Positions 17,997 to 25,863 of a stretch of DNA of 64,000 nt are shown one piece after another (the first letter of the stretch is position 1; each line of letters starts with the position of its first letter). The DNA is taken from contig CALLYK010000284.1 of the NCBI GenBank assembly GCA_937858365.1, positions 1 through 64,000 on the forward strand, written 5' to 3'. Under the pieces are notes generated by a model. That model saw nothing but the letters and a program-made list of their open reading frames with translations, had not been told where the DNA came from and did no database searches. The DNA is from an uncultured Isosphaeraceae bacterium. Its GTDB lineage: Bacteria; Planctomycetota; Planctomycetia; Isosphaerales; Isosphaeraceae. The translations under genes were made by a program, and so were the position numbers.

Positions 17997-19394
17997 CTAT
18001 CTTCCCCCAGCTTCCCGGACTCGCTCCTGAAGCGCCTTCATCAAGAGCGGGGCGACTTCCGGCCCGACACTGTTCACCTCCCCGTACTGTTTCTCCTTCC
18101 GTCCATAGGCGAAGGGGGCCTTATCGTCCCATTGCCGCTTGGGAATGATGTAGCCCACTTCATCGCTCGCTAGACCGAACAGAAGTTTCGCCTTTCCAGG
18201 AAGGCTCGTCATGACGGGTGGCTCGAGCGGAGCGTCGGGAAAGTCCACGTTCGGATCCACCGGCTCCTGATAATGGCCGTACACCAATTCTGGGTAGAGC
18301 TCTCCAGGAATGGCGGCGATGTGCAGGTCACCCAGACGGAGGTAGGAGACTTCCGTTTGGAGCGCGATGTCGCCATCGACTTGCGTGGGCCCGGCCGGTT
18401 CGGGGGGACCGGCGCCGTCTCGTTTCCAGAGGAACGCCTGCCGCGGAAGGACACCGATGGCCCGTCCTTGCCGATAGCCGGGATTGGCCAGGGGGATGAG
18501 AACGGGCGCCGTCGAGACCACGAAGGGCGCCAGGCCGACCGCCTCGGTCTTCTCCAGGGCCTTGTCGGTGAGGTGGGCCACCGCTTCGCCGAACGCGTCG
18601 GCGAACTCGAACGTCGAGTCTTTCACCACGGTCCCGTCGGCCTTGCGATGCTCTCCGGGGTTGGTCATGAGGCCGCCGACGGCCCCCGTGAAGTAAGCCA
18701 CGGGCACTTTGTGTTTGGCCTCAAGGGCCCTCACGGTCGCATAAGGGAAGTCGGCGGTGACGAGCGTGTTGCGCGAGCCGAGGCTCTCGGGGTGGCAGTT
18801 CCATTGGACAAGCAGGCCTATCGGTTGGCCCCCGTCCGACTTCTCGAACCTGACCACGCGCAGTACGGGGTCCTTCACGATCGGCATGCGGGCGTCTTTC
18901 AGGAGGTCGCCATCTTCGGCCGTCCCGTAGGTGGCCTTGGCGGGAGCGGCGCCGCCCTCGGCCTCTTTCACCGATGCCACCACGCGATCGACCACGAAGG
19001 CGAGGTAGCTCGGGTCCACCCCGCTCTCGCGCGGCGACGGTCCCCAAAGACCGATGACGTCCGGGGCCTCGTGGTTGTGCGTGCTCGACACCAAAACATG
19101 GGCGTAACCCGGCAATTTGTCCCGAATGGCCATCACGGTGGGACGCTGAAGGCCGACCAAGTCCACGGAAACGAGGGCAACCTTGCGGTCCCCGTCGCGT
19201 AGGACGACCGCGCGTGACCAGAGCGGGTCGTGGACGCCGGTCGCCTTACGGTTGTTGCCGTAGCCGGCGAGCCAGGCCGTGTGCTTGCTCAGGTCCGGAG
19301 TGATGTCCGTCTTACCAAAGCCGACTGAAACATCGGCGACGACCGTCGTCCCCGCCAGAAGAAGGGTGCCAACGACGCCCAGAGTTGCCGCCAT
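17997..19394 (-). CDS. Neutral/alkaline non-lysosomal ceramidase-like protein
   Basis: A 465-aa exported protein with a Sec-type signal (GVVGTLLLAGTTVVA). It matches the neutral ceramidase N-terminal domain: VGFGKTDITPDL at the start, ALVSVDLVGL, and the zinc-binding SSTHNHEAPDVIGLWG. It lacks the long C-terminal immunoglobulin-like domain of Pseudomonas ceramidase. The frame is open to 19430, but the ATG at 19394 is preceded by GGGAGG at five bases and is preferred. Family members hydrolyse N-acyl bonds of ceramides; many planctomycete homologues have no known substrate. A GH116 glucosylceramidase homologue lies 8 kb away. Confidence 0.85.
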   Translation of the reverse strand: MAATLGVVGTLLLAGTTVVADVSVGFGKTDITPDLSKHTAWLAGYGNNRKATGVHDPLWSRAVVLRDGDRKVALVSVDLVGLQRPTVMAIRDKLPGYAHVLVSSTHNHEAPDVIGLWGPSPRESGVDPSYLAFVVDRVVASVKEAEGGAAPAKATYGTAEDGDLLKDARMPIVKDPVLRVVRFEKSDGGQPIGLLVQWNCHPESLGSRNTLVTADFPYATVRALEAKHKVPVAYFTGAVGGLMTNPGEHRKADGTVVKDSTFEFADAFGEAVAHLTDKALEKTEAVGLAPFVVSTAPVLIPLANPGYRQGRAIGVLPRQAFLWKRDGAGPPEPAGPTQVDGDIALQTEVSYLRLGDLHIAAIPGELYPELVYGHYQEPVDPNVDFPDAPLEPPVMTSLPGKAKLLFGLASDEVGYIIPKRQWDDKAPFAYGRKEKQYGEVNSVGPEVAPLLMKALQERVREAGGR

Positions 19395-19591
19395 GAGTGC
19401 CTCCCGTCGATGCCTGCGCGCAATGAGCAATCATGCCAGGCTAGCGGTCGTTCCGAGTGCCCGCAAGACGAGAGGACGTCCCAGCGGCTTTTCCCTCAGA
19501 ATTGGGGTGAAGAGAGTAATGGCGCTATCCGGTGTGCTGTCAGGTCTCTTGACGGACCTTTGCCGCGAAGCGGCCATCGACCCGCCGTTGA

Positions 19592-19608
19592 CCAGGGATT
19601 TTGTAGGG
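19592..19608 (+). repeat. IS left terminal inverted repeat
   Basis: 17 bp, exact inverse of 21659-21675. The pairing extends outward with mismatches to about 19578. Confidence 0.85.
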
Positions 19609-19622
19609 GGAGTTGATTAGAC

Positions 19623-21035
19623 TCACCGGAAGCGGAAGTCGAGTTCGAAGTCGTAGAGCCAGGGGACGCGAGGGTCGATCCCTTCGGCCTTGAGACGCTT
19701 GGGCAAGTCTTCGTAGTGCTCCTTGAGTCGCTCCGCTCCGGGTGCGTTGTAGTACGTCACTTGTATGGTGTTTCCGTCCACGACACGCACGTCCCCTTCC
19801 AGACCCGCGAATAGCGTCCGCGCCAGGTGCTCCGCGTCCCAGTTCGACTCCGGCCCCCCCAACCGCTTCCTCATTTGATGGGTCGCCGCTTGTGCGATCA
19901 ACGAAATCGTCATTTGGCCATATCTTATGTTCATGTTCCATGTCCCCGCGCGGTCCCAACCCAGCGACTGCTCCGCGTTGAAAAACTCCTCCACGTGCCA
20001 TCGCTTGGGGTAGTGTTCGGTCAGGTCCGACACCTCCTCGCCGTCCCTCGTCGACAGAAACGCTTTGAAATGATATTCATCGGGCAACTCTCCCGATCGC
20101 TGAATATATTGATAAAATGGCCCCTCGGCGCAGCGGCGCGGCGTGTAGGCCCGCTTCATCGTCGCGAACCCGGCCCGCCGCGGCTGGAAGCACTCGGCGG
20201 GGATGTTCCGGTATTCTCGCATCATCGCGCGTTGGTTGGGCATGGGTACCAACATGTCGAAGCCCGTCCGGCCCCGGACGTGGTCCAGTAATTGGGTCGT
20301 GAAGTGTTCGGAGTCGACCACCACCAGCGCCCCATGGCCGCGCGGCCCCAGGACGTCGGCGACCAGTCCCAGCAGGTCTTCGGCCGCGTCGGCGGCGGTG
20401 CGCGCGGCCGTGCCGGTGGTGAATCCCACGGGCTGACCGGTGTCGGCGTCGAGGGCGAAAAAGGTCTGGGCCGTCTTGATCGCGGGCCGGTTTTCGCCGT
20501 CGCGACGCCGGGGCATTCGGCGTTTGCTGTGGCTGCGCACGCGGTGCGGGTCGACCGCGAGCACGCGACCTTGGAAGTGTCCCGAGGCCAAACGGAGCTT
20601 GCCCAGGGCGACTTGCAAGGCGCGGGCCCGGGCGACATCGCGCGCGGCGAGAAGGTCGTGGATGGCCCAGTCGGAGGCGAGGAAAGGCAGGCCGCAGGCC
20701 AGTTCCAAGCCGCGCTGGTCGGTGCAGCGACGGGCCCGCACGCCGGTGACGCAGAGGGCCGCCTCGCACATCAGTTGCAGGGCCAGGCGGGGCTCGACGT
20801 GACCCGCGGGGCGACCGGTCCAGGCGCGCAAAAGGTCCCACGCGCCCAGGCGAAGCAGTTCGGGGACGAGCAGCCAAAGCCCGACGAGGTTGCCCGAGAC
20901 CTTGTCGGCCAGGGCCTGGCGGACGCCCCGTTCCAGGCTGAGGCTGTCGACCTGGACGCGCTTGAGTCGCTCCCGACCGGAGCGGGCCTCGAGCGGCGGT
21001 TCGGGTTGCGGTCGAAAACTATAGAGTTTTTTTTT
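19623..21035 (-). CDS. Transposase, DDE domain (frame B)
   Basis: About 470 codons in the -strand frame that begins in the A9 tract; it has no own convincing start, and the open frame upstream merely overlaps frame A. DDE residues: AVDPHRVRSH (first Asp), VVVDSEHF (second Asp) and YPKRWHVEEFFNAEQ, the Y-x2-R-x3-E signature of IS4-type transposases. The final position of that signature (normally Lys) is Gln. The protein is presumably made only as a fusion to the HTH frame by slippage. It ends 15 bp inside the left inverted repeat, as expected of an intact element. Confidence 0.8.
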   Translation of the reverse strand, partial: KKKLYSFRPQPEPPLEARSGRERLKRVQVDSLSLERGVRQALADKVSGNLVGLWLLVPELLRLGAWDLLRAWTGRPAGHVEPRLALQLMCEAALCVTGVRARRCTDQRGLELACGLPFLASDWAIHDLLAARDVARARALQVALGKLRLASGHFQGRVLAVDPHRVRSHSKRRMPRRRDGENRPAIKTAQTFFALDADTGQPVGFTTGTAARTAADAAEDLLGLVADVLGPRGHGALVVVDSEHFTTQLLDHVRGRTGFDMLVPMPNQRAMMREYRNIPAECFQPRRAGFATMKRAYTPRRCAEGPFYQYIQRSGELPDEYHFKAFLSTRDGEEVSDLTEHYPKRWHVEEFFNAEQSLGWDRAGTWNMNIRYGQMTISLIAQAATHQMRKRLGGPESNWDAEHLARTLFAGLEGDVRVVDGNTIQVTYYNAPGAERLKEHYEDLPKRLKAEGIDPRVPWLYDFELDFRFR

Positions 21036-21426
21036 GAAGGCCGAAGTCGGCGATGACGCGTTCGACGCTGCGCGTGGAGACGGCGAAGCCGGCTTGGCGG
21101 AGTTTCTGGGCGATGACGTCGGCGGAAGCGTCGGGGTCGAGGAAGCGATGGCGAATGACCTGACGCACGACCTCGTCGGTGCGGACATGAGGGGCTTTGG
21201 GACCGGTCTTGCGGAGTTGGAGGGCCTCGGAGCCATGTTCACGAAAGGCGTTGAGCAGTTGATAATATCGAGGTTTGCTGAAACCATACTTTTCGGCCGA
21301 GGCGCCGAGGCCCCCGCACTGACCCTCATAAAGCATGAGGAAGCGAGGGAGAAGTTGATCATGGGGCGGGACTGGGAGTTCGCCGTGAGGACCGACGATG
21401 CGGGACTCTGGGAGGAGGAATTGCAT
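21019..21426 (-). CDS. Transposase, helix-turn-helix N-terminal part (frame A)
   Basis: A 135-aa frame with GGAG upstream of the ATG. GASAEKYGFSKPRYYQLLNA is a helix-turn-helix that probably recognises the inverted repeats, and ADVIAQKLRQAGFAVSTRSV is a second HTH-like block. It terminates at 21019 just past AAAAAAAAA (the complement of T9 at 21027-21035). Skipping one A on this tract enters frame B and gives a fusion of about 600 aa. Confidence 0.8.
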   Translation of the reverse strand: MQFLLPESRIVGPHGELPVPPHDQLLPRFLMLYEGQCGGLGASAEKYGFSKPRYYQLLNAFREHGSEALQLRKTGPKAPHVRTDEVVRQVIRHRFLDPDASADVIAQKLRQAGFAVSTRSVERVIADFGLQKKTL

Positions 21427-21490
21427 GGGAGGGTCTCCTGGCCTGGAGTGAAGAGACAGGGCCCAGGATAGCCTGAGGGGGGCGGATAGT

Positions 21491-21593
21491 CTAATAAATT
21501 ATGGCGGTTAATCTGGCGAGGCGAGGGTGAACGGGGGACGAAATAGCACAAATTCAGAGAGACACGAGGAGTGATGCCGCCATAATTTATTAG
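21491..21593. repeat. 103 bp segment bounded by 17 bp perfect inverted repeats
   Basis: CTAATAAATTATGGCGG (21491-21507) and its exact complement (21577-21593) flank 69 bp without coding potential. It lies between the transposase start and the right end of the IS. Candidates are a small non-autonomous element nested in the IS, or a hairpin shielding the transposase from outside transcription. Confidence 0.75.
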
Positions 21594-21658
21594 TCGCAGG
21601 AGGCGGCCAAGCGAGTGCGGACACAGACCGAGCGAGGGCCAAGCGTCCAAGAAACAGG

Positions 21659-21675
21659 CCCTACAAAATCCCTGG
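21659..21675 (-). repeat. IS right terminal inverted repeat
   Basis: 17 bp, exact inverse of 19592-19608, with imperfect outward extension to about 21689. It lies about 175 bp from the end of the last paralogue gene. Confidence 0.85.
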
Positions 21676-21850
21676 CTTACGGCGGGGCGGGACTTGAGTG
21701 GTCCAGGGGCCCACGTCCCTGGCTAATGGTTTGCGCCCCTTCGGGGCTGCAAGAAAAGTGGGGCGATTGGGTGGTCCAGGAGTTCCACCCATGGCTACAG
21801 ATGGTCGCCTCGTCGAGGCCCAAACCCGGCCACGAAATTCGGCTGACCGG

Positions 21851-23125
21851 TCATCGAGAATGCTCGTCAGAGCAGGGTCGGTCCTCGCCTTGCTCTCGCT
21901 TTCGAAGCTGGCCTTCGACCTCTTCGAGCAGTCGTTCGCGGGCCGATGCGTCCTTTCTCATGGACTCCAGGAAGTTCGGGGCCCAATTCATCGGGAAGGG
22001 TCGGACGGCCAACGATTGATGCCAGCGCGCCAGGTCCTCGGGCTTGATGTTCGCGACGGCCGCCGGCGCGGTCTCATCGAACGGAAAGATGAGCGGTTCC
22101 TTGGACCACGGCTCGGGGCGTTCGTGAGGCGCCTTCGCGAACTGCGGCAAGTGGTTGGCCCAGAACAAGCGGAGCACGCGGCGTGTCCGCTCAGCCTCGT
22201 GGCCCGACGCGAGCCGTGCCTCAAACGTCCATTCCCGTGGGTCCATGCGCGGGACCGCGCGGCCCAGCACGTAGATGGGGGGCCCCGGGGCGCCTTGTTG
22301 CCGGAGCTGTCGAGCGATTGTGGCGAATTCCTTGGGGTCGAGCGTGGATTGCAGCGTGATCATGTATTCAAGCTTGAGAAGATTGTCGTCGTGTGGGGTC
22401 ATCGCGTCGATCGTCTTCAGGTCGGCCCTGGCCTGGCGGAGCAAGGTCGCATCGACGCGCGGGTCGGCCGCCCAGACGATTACTCGTTCACTCGCCTTTT
22501 GATAAATCGAAATGCCGACCAGACGCTCGATCAAGAAGCCGTTCGTGCCGCTGTGCCGGCTTGAGCGCAGGGCGGCGCGATACCACACCCAGGCCCCCGC
22601 CATGTCCCCCTCGTCTTCGAGGCGTGAACCTTCCAGCAAGGCCAAGGTCAAGAAGCAGTGGCGCAACTCCTGCGTGATGGGCAGAAGCGTTTGAGTGCCA
22701 ACCTCCTCGAGGCGGTGGTGGAGGGCCTTGTCTTGTTCGGTCCCTTTCCTCCAGAGTTCGAGGGCCGGCCGGTTCTCCTCACATCGGGCCCTCAGCGCCT
22801 CGTCGGCCAAACGCCAGTGGGTCGGGGGATCGTTCCCTTGGGCCAGCCCTTCGAATGGTCGATTGCGATTGGGAAGCAGTGCGTTCCAGGCCAGATCATA
22901 GTAATAAAACGCGTTTTCATTCTTGGGAATGTCGTTGGGAAAATTATGAATGAAGGCATCCAAATCGAACGGGTCGCCGATGTCGGGGACGCTCGCCAGT
23001 TCGAGCGCGTCGCGGGTCGCGGCGACGACCACGATCAGGACGGGCACGGAGAGGACCGCCAGGGTCCAGCGGGCCCACTTGGGCAGTCGCCTGCGCGCTT
23101 TGGCCGGCGTGTCGGTCGTGGTCAC
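21851..23125 (-). CDS. Tandem paralogue family, copy 1 (C-terminally shortened)
   Basis: A 424-aa membrane-anchored protein and last gene of the five-paralogue operon. A basic N-terminus precedes one membrane helix near residues 18-38, then VPDIGDPFD. Shared blocks are NAFYYYDLAW, PALELWRKGTEQDKAL, the helical EGDMAGAWVWYRAALRSSRH, and WAADPRVDATLLRQARADLKTID. Unlike its sisters it lacks the conserved end with ELxG and LP. It stops after LRKREQGEDRP, as if truncated, about 175 bp from the insertion sequence. It overlaps copy 2 by 4 bp. Function unknown. Confidence 0.75.
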   Translation of the reverse strand: MTTTDTPAKARRRLPKWARWTLAVLSVPVLIVVVAATRDALELASVPDIGDPFDLDAFIHNFPNDIPKNENAFYYYDLAWNALLPNRNRPFEGLAQGNDPPTHWRLADEALRARCEENRPALELWRKGTEQDKALHHRLEEVGTQTLLPITQELRHCFLTLALLEGSRLEDEGDMAGAWVWYRAALRSSRHSGTNGFLIERLVGISIYQKASERVIVWAADPRVDATLLRQARADLKTIDAMTPHDDNLLKLEYMITLQSTLDPKEFATIARQLRQQGAPGPPIYVLGRAVPRMDPREWTFEARLASGHEAERTRRVLRLFWANHLPQFAKAPHERPEPWSKEPLIFPFDETAPAAVANIKPEDLARWHQSLAVRPFPMNWAPNFLESMRKDASARERLLEEVEGQLRKREQGEDRPCSDEHSR

Positions 23126-24480
23126 GGCTGGGTCTCCGAGGTGGGCACGACGGTCAGGGGCGGGTCCATGGGCCCGAATTCCGGAGGCAGTTCGTCGAGG
23201 TAGGTCCCCACCAGGTCGCCGAGCGTCTTGGGGGGAGAGCCCTTCTCGCGTCGGTATAGGAGTTCAGCCAGTGTGACCACGAGGCCATCATGGCGCAGGC
23301 GCTCGCGGTCCATTGCGTTGAGGCATTGGCTGACCGCCGGCAGGATTTGGCGCGCCAGCGGGGCCTTCCGGACCTGGCGTTCCAGTTCCTCCGGAGGCAT
23401 GAGATGGGCGTCGCGCGGCGGGTGCTGTCCGGGCTTGAATTGGGACAGGGCGGCGGTGCCGGTCTGGCCGGGGCGCTCGTCGCGAGGCAGGTCGCAGTAG
23501 GCGAGCCAGTTGGTCGCCCAGAGGCGATAGAGGCGGCGGCTCCGCTCGGGTTCGTGGAGCAACCAACGAGTCCCCTTCGCGCCCATCGGCAGGAAATCGG
23601 CGAGTTGCTGGTCTCCTCTCAGGGCCTCGTCTTCGAGTTTGGCGGCCTCCTTAGGATCATTCATGAGGTTCATCGCCGTAACGTATTCCTGCTGGAACGA
23701 GAACGAGTTGGGGACCCAGGTCCGTTGAAACGCCTTGGCGTCTTCCAGGGCGGTGCGGAGCAAGGAGGTGCTCGTGCGCGCGTCGTCGGCCCAGTTCTCA
23801 ATCGCGCCGGCTGCCTGGCCGTGGAGGTTTACGCCGACCAAGTGGGCGATCAAGGGCCCGCTCAGGGTCGCGTGGCGCGACGATCGGAGGGTGCCTTGGT
23901 GCATTCGGTAGGCCCCCGCCATGTCGCCTTCGGCTTCGAGGCGGTCGGCCTCGAGCTTGGCCAGCCGGGCGAACTCGCGAAGCTGTTGAAGGATCGTCAT
24001 CTGCGTGTCAATCCGCAGGTCGGCGGGCTTGACGTCGAGCGCGTCGGGGCATTGGGTCGCGATTAGCCAGAGCTCGAGCGCTTCGCGATTGTCGTCGAGC
24101 CATTGGCTCATGTCGGGCTGAGCGCGATTGGTCCTGGGCGTGGCGGGGCGAGGCGTGGCGCTCGCGGAGGCCAGACCGGCCGACGTGGGTTGAAGCGCCT
24201 TCATTTTCTCGCTCGCCCGGCGATAGAAGACGAAAGCGTTGCGTTCATCGGCCACTTCGCGAGCGGTGTACTTCCGAACGTCGAACGGGTCGCCCACGCG
24301 AGGGATTTCCATCAGGCGCGCCTCGCGCCATCCAAGAAGCAAGATGGGGATGGCGATCAAGACATAAAGCAAGAGGAGGAAGAAGCGCTGACGGCCGCTC
24401 GATCTTTCCAGCAGATAGGCGGGAAAGAGGACCACGTGGAGCAAGCCGAATGGCCTGGATGGTTGCGTGGTTTGGGTCAT
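23122..24480 (-). CDS. Tandem paralogue family, copy 2
   Basis: A 452-aa protein. ERSSGRQRFF precedes a membrane helix near residues 33-51, followed by GWREARLMEIPRVGDPFD. It shares NAFVFYRRA, EALELWLIATQCPDAL, EGDMAGAYRMHQGTLRSSRH and EPERSRRLYRLWATNWLAYCD with its sisters, and the end motif LLYRREKGSPPKTLGDLVG followed by LDELPPEFGPMDPP. The helical centre looks repeat-like and the bulk should lie outside the cytoplasm. Both ends overlap neighbours by 4 bp, so translation is coupled. No known family recognised. Confidence 0.78.
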   Translation of the reverse strand: MTQTTQPSRPFGLLHVVLFPAYLLERSSGRQRFFLLLLYVLIAIPILLLGWREARLMEIPRVGDPFDVRKYTAREVADERNAFVFYRRASEKMKALQPTSAGLASASATPRPATPRTNRAQPDMSQWLDDNREALELWLIATQCPDALDVKPADLRIDTQMTILQQLREFARLAKLEADRLEAEGDMAGAYRMHQGTLRSSRHATLSGPLIAHLVGVNLHGQAAGAIENWADDARTSTSLLRTALEDAKAFQRTWVPNSFSFQQEYVTAMNLMNDPKEAAKLEDEALRGDQQLADFLPMGAKGTRWLLHEPERSRRLYRLWATNWLAYCDLPRDERPGQTGTAALSQFKPGQHPPRDAHLMPPEELERQVRKAPLARQILPAVSQCLNAMDRERLRHDGLVVTLAELLYRREKGSPPKTLGDLVGTYLDELPPEFGPMDPPLTVVPTSETQP

Positions 24481-25820
24481 GGCTTCTCCTCCGGTTCGTC
24501 GATCGGCGGGCCGAGCCTAGCGGGTCGATTCGACGTGGCCGACGAAGGCGGGTCGTCGGGCGAGAGGCCACCGGGTAGCGCCTGAAGGTCCGGTCCGAGC
24601 AGGTCGCCGAGCCTCGCCGGCGCTGTACCGTGTTCGCGTTGATAGAGTTCTTCGGCGAGTGTCAGAATCAAGGTCTCGTGGCGCCGGGTTTCACGATCGA
24701 TCTCGGTGAGCAAGCGGGCGGCGGGTGGGAAGACCACGCGAAGCAAAGCGGAAGAGGACAAGGCCGGTTGGGGTCGTTCGGGGCCCTCTTGAAAGAGGGG
24801 GAAGGGGCCCGATTTGATCAAGGAGGGTCGTTGCCCCGGAGGCAAGTCGCAGGCGGCGAGCCAGTTGGCCATCCAGAGGCGATAGAGACGTCGGGCCCGC
24901 TCGGGTTCGTGCTTGAGCCAGAGGGAAACCTGAGGTCCGAAGGGGCGGAATTCCCCCTCGTCGTCGCCCCGCGCGGCGCGTTCCTCAATGGCCTCAACGA
25001 CCCTGGCGGGGTCGGCCAGGAGCTTCATCGTTCGCTGGTATTCGTGCTTGAACGTGAAAGAAGTCGGGAGGCGGTCCTTCTGGAAGCGGACCGCGGCGAT
25101 GAGTGCCGCGCGGAGTTCGGGGGCTTGTGTCCGCGAGTCTTTGGCCCAGGTGTCGAGGGCCACGGCGGCCGACGCGTGCATCCCGACCGCGACGAGTCGA
25201 GCGCCCAGGGTGCGTTCCAAGGCGGCGTGGCGCGACGACCGCATGAGACCCAAGAGCATGCGCGATGCGCCCGGCATGTCGCCTTCGCGTTGGAGTCGCT
25301 CCGCTTCGAGGCGTGCCGTTCGGGCGAAGTCGCGCAGCAATTGCAGGGTCTCTTGTTCCGGTTCGGGGCCCGTGTCGGCGAGCGGGGGTTCAAGGGCGTC
25401 GGCGCATTCGGTGGCCGCGAGCCACATGGCGAGGGCCTTCTGATTGTCCTGCAACCACTGATCGATATTCGGCGCGCCGCGGGGCCGATTGGGGGCCGGC
25501 GGTCGCGCGGCGCCTGGGCCCATGCCGATGGGCGCCGGACCGGGCATCGCGAGGGGCCGAGAGTGGTCCGAGGCCAGCCAATACAAGACGATCGCGTTGT
25601 CCTCATCGGCCAAGTCGGGGGCCTTCACGTCGGCGAGGTCGAACGGGTCGCCACCGTCGGGAATGGTCCAAAGGCCCACTTCGCGCCAGGCGAGGACCAG
25701 CAAAGGAAGCGCGACCACGACGCTGAGAAGGACCAAGCGTCGGCGGCGGGCGGGACGTTCGACGACGGCCGCGGTTTGGGGCGTCTGGCCTTCGGACGGG
25801 TCTCCGTGAGGCTCTGTCAT
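24477..25820 (-). CDS. Tandem paralogue family, copy 3
   Basis: A 447-aa protein with a membrane helix near residues 30-48 flanked by ARRRR and by LAWREVGLWTIPDGGDPFD. It contains a Pro/Gly/Ala-rich insertion (residues about 95-120, PGPAPIGMGPGAARPPAPN) that is longer than in copies 4 and 5. Family blocks KALAMWLAATECADAL, EGDMPGASRMLLGLMRSSRH, EPERARRLYRLWMANWLAACD and LYQREHGTAPARLGDLLG are intact. The insertion and the MANWLAACD block make it closest to copy 2. Its start is 43 bp downstream of copy 4, the only gap in the array. Confidence 0.78.
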   Translation of the reverse strand: MTEPHGDPSEGQTPQTAAVVERPARRRRLVLLSVVVALPLLVLAWREVGLWTIPDGGDPFDLADVKAPDLADEDNAIVLYWLASDHSRPLAMPGPAPIGMGPGAARPPAPNRPRGAPNIDQWLQDNQKALAMWLAATECADALEPPLADTGPEPEQETLQLLRDFARTARLEAERLQREGDMPGASRMLLGLMRSSRHAALERTLGARLVAVGMHASAAVALDTWAKDSRTQAPELRAALIAAVRFQKDRLPTSFTFKHEYQRTMKLLADPARVVEAIEERAARGDDEGEFRPFGPQVSLWLKHEPERARRLYRLWMANWLAACDLPPGQRPSLIKSGPFPLFQEGPERPQPALSSSALLRVVFPPAARLLTEIDRETRRHETLILTLAEELYQREHGTAPARLGDLLGPDLQALPGGLSPDDPPSSATSNRPARLGPPIDEPEEKP

Positions 25821-25863
25821 GGCCGGTCCTCGAGATGCGCGTGGGCCTGGTCGATCACTCGGA

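Larger units (their letters stand above)
19592..21675 (-). mobile_element. Insertion sequence with IS4-type DDE transposase
   Basis: About 2.08 kb bounded by 17 bp perfect inverted repeats, CCAGGGATTTTGTAGGG (19592-19608) and its complement (21659-21675). The similarity continues imperfectly about 14 bp further out on both sides. Inside are two minus-strand transposase frames (HTH then DDE) separated by an A9 tract. No clear target duplication is visible. The element sits between the ceramidase gene and the five-paralogue operon. An alternative right boundary near 21500 is possible because of an internal palindrome. Confidence 0.82.

Noticed and set aside
21050-21650. Upstream extension of transposase frame B to 21650
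   Set aside because: It overlaps frame A out of register and continues past the IS regulatory region; Ser/Pro-rich nonsense composition. The functional part begins only at the A9 tract.
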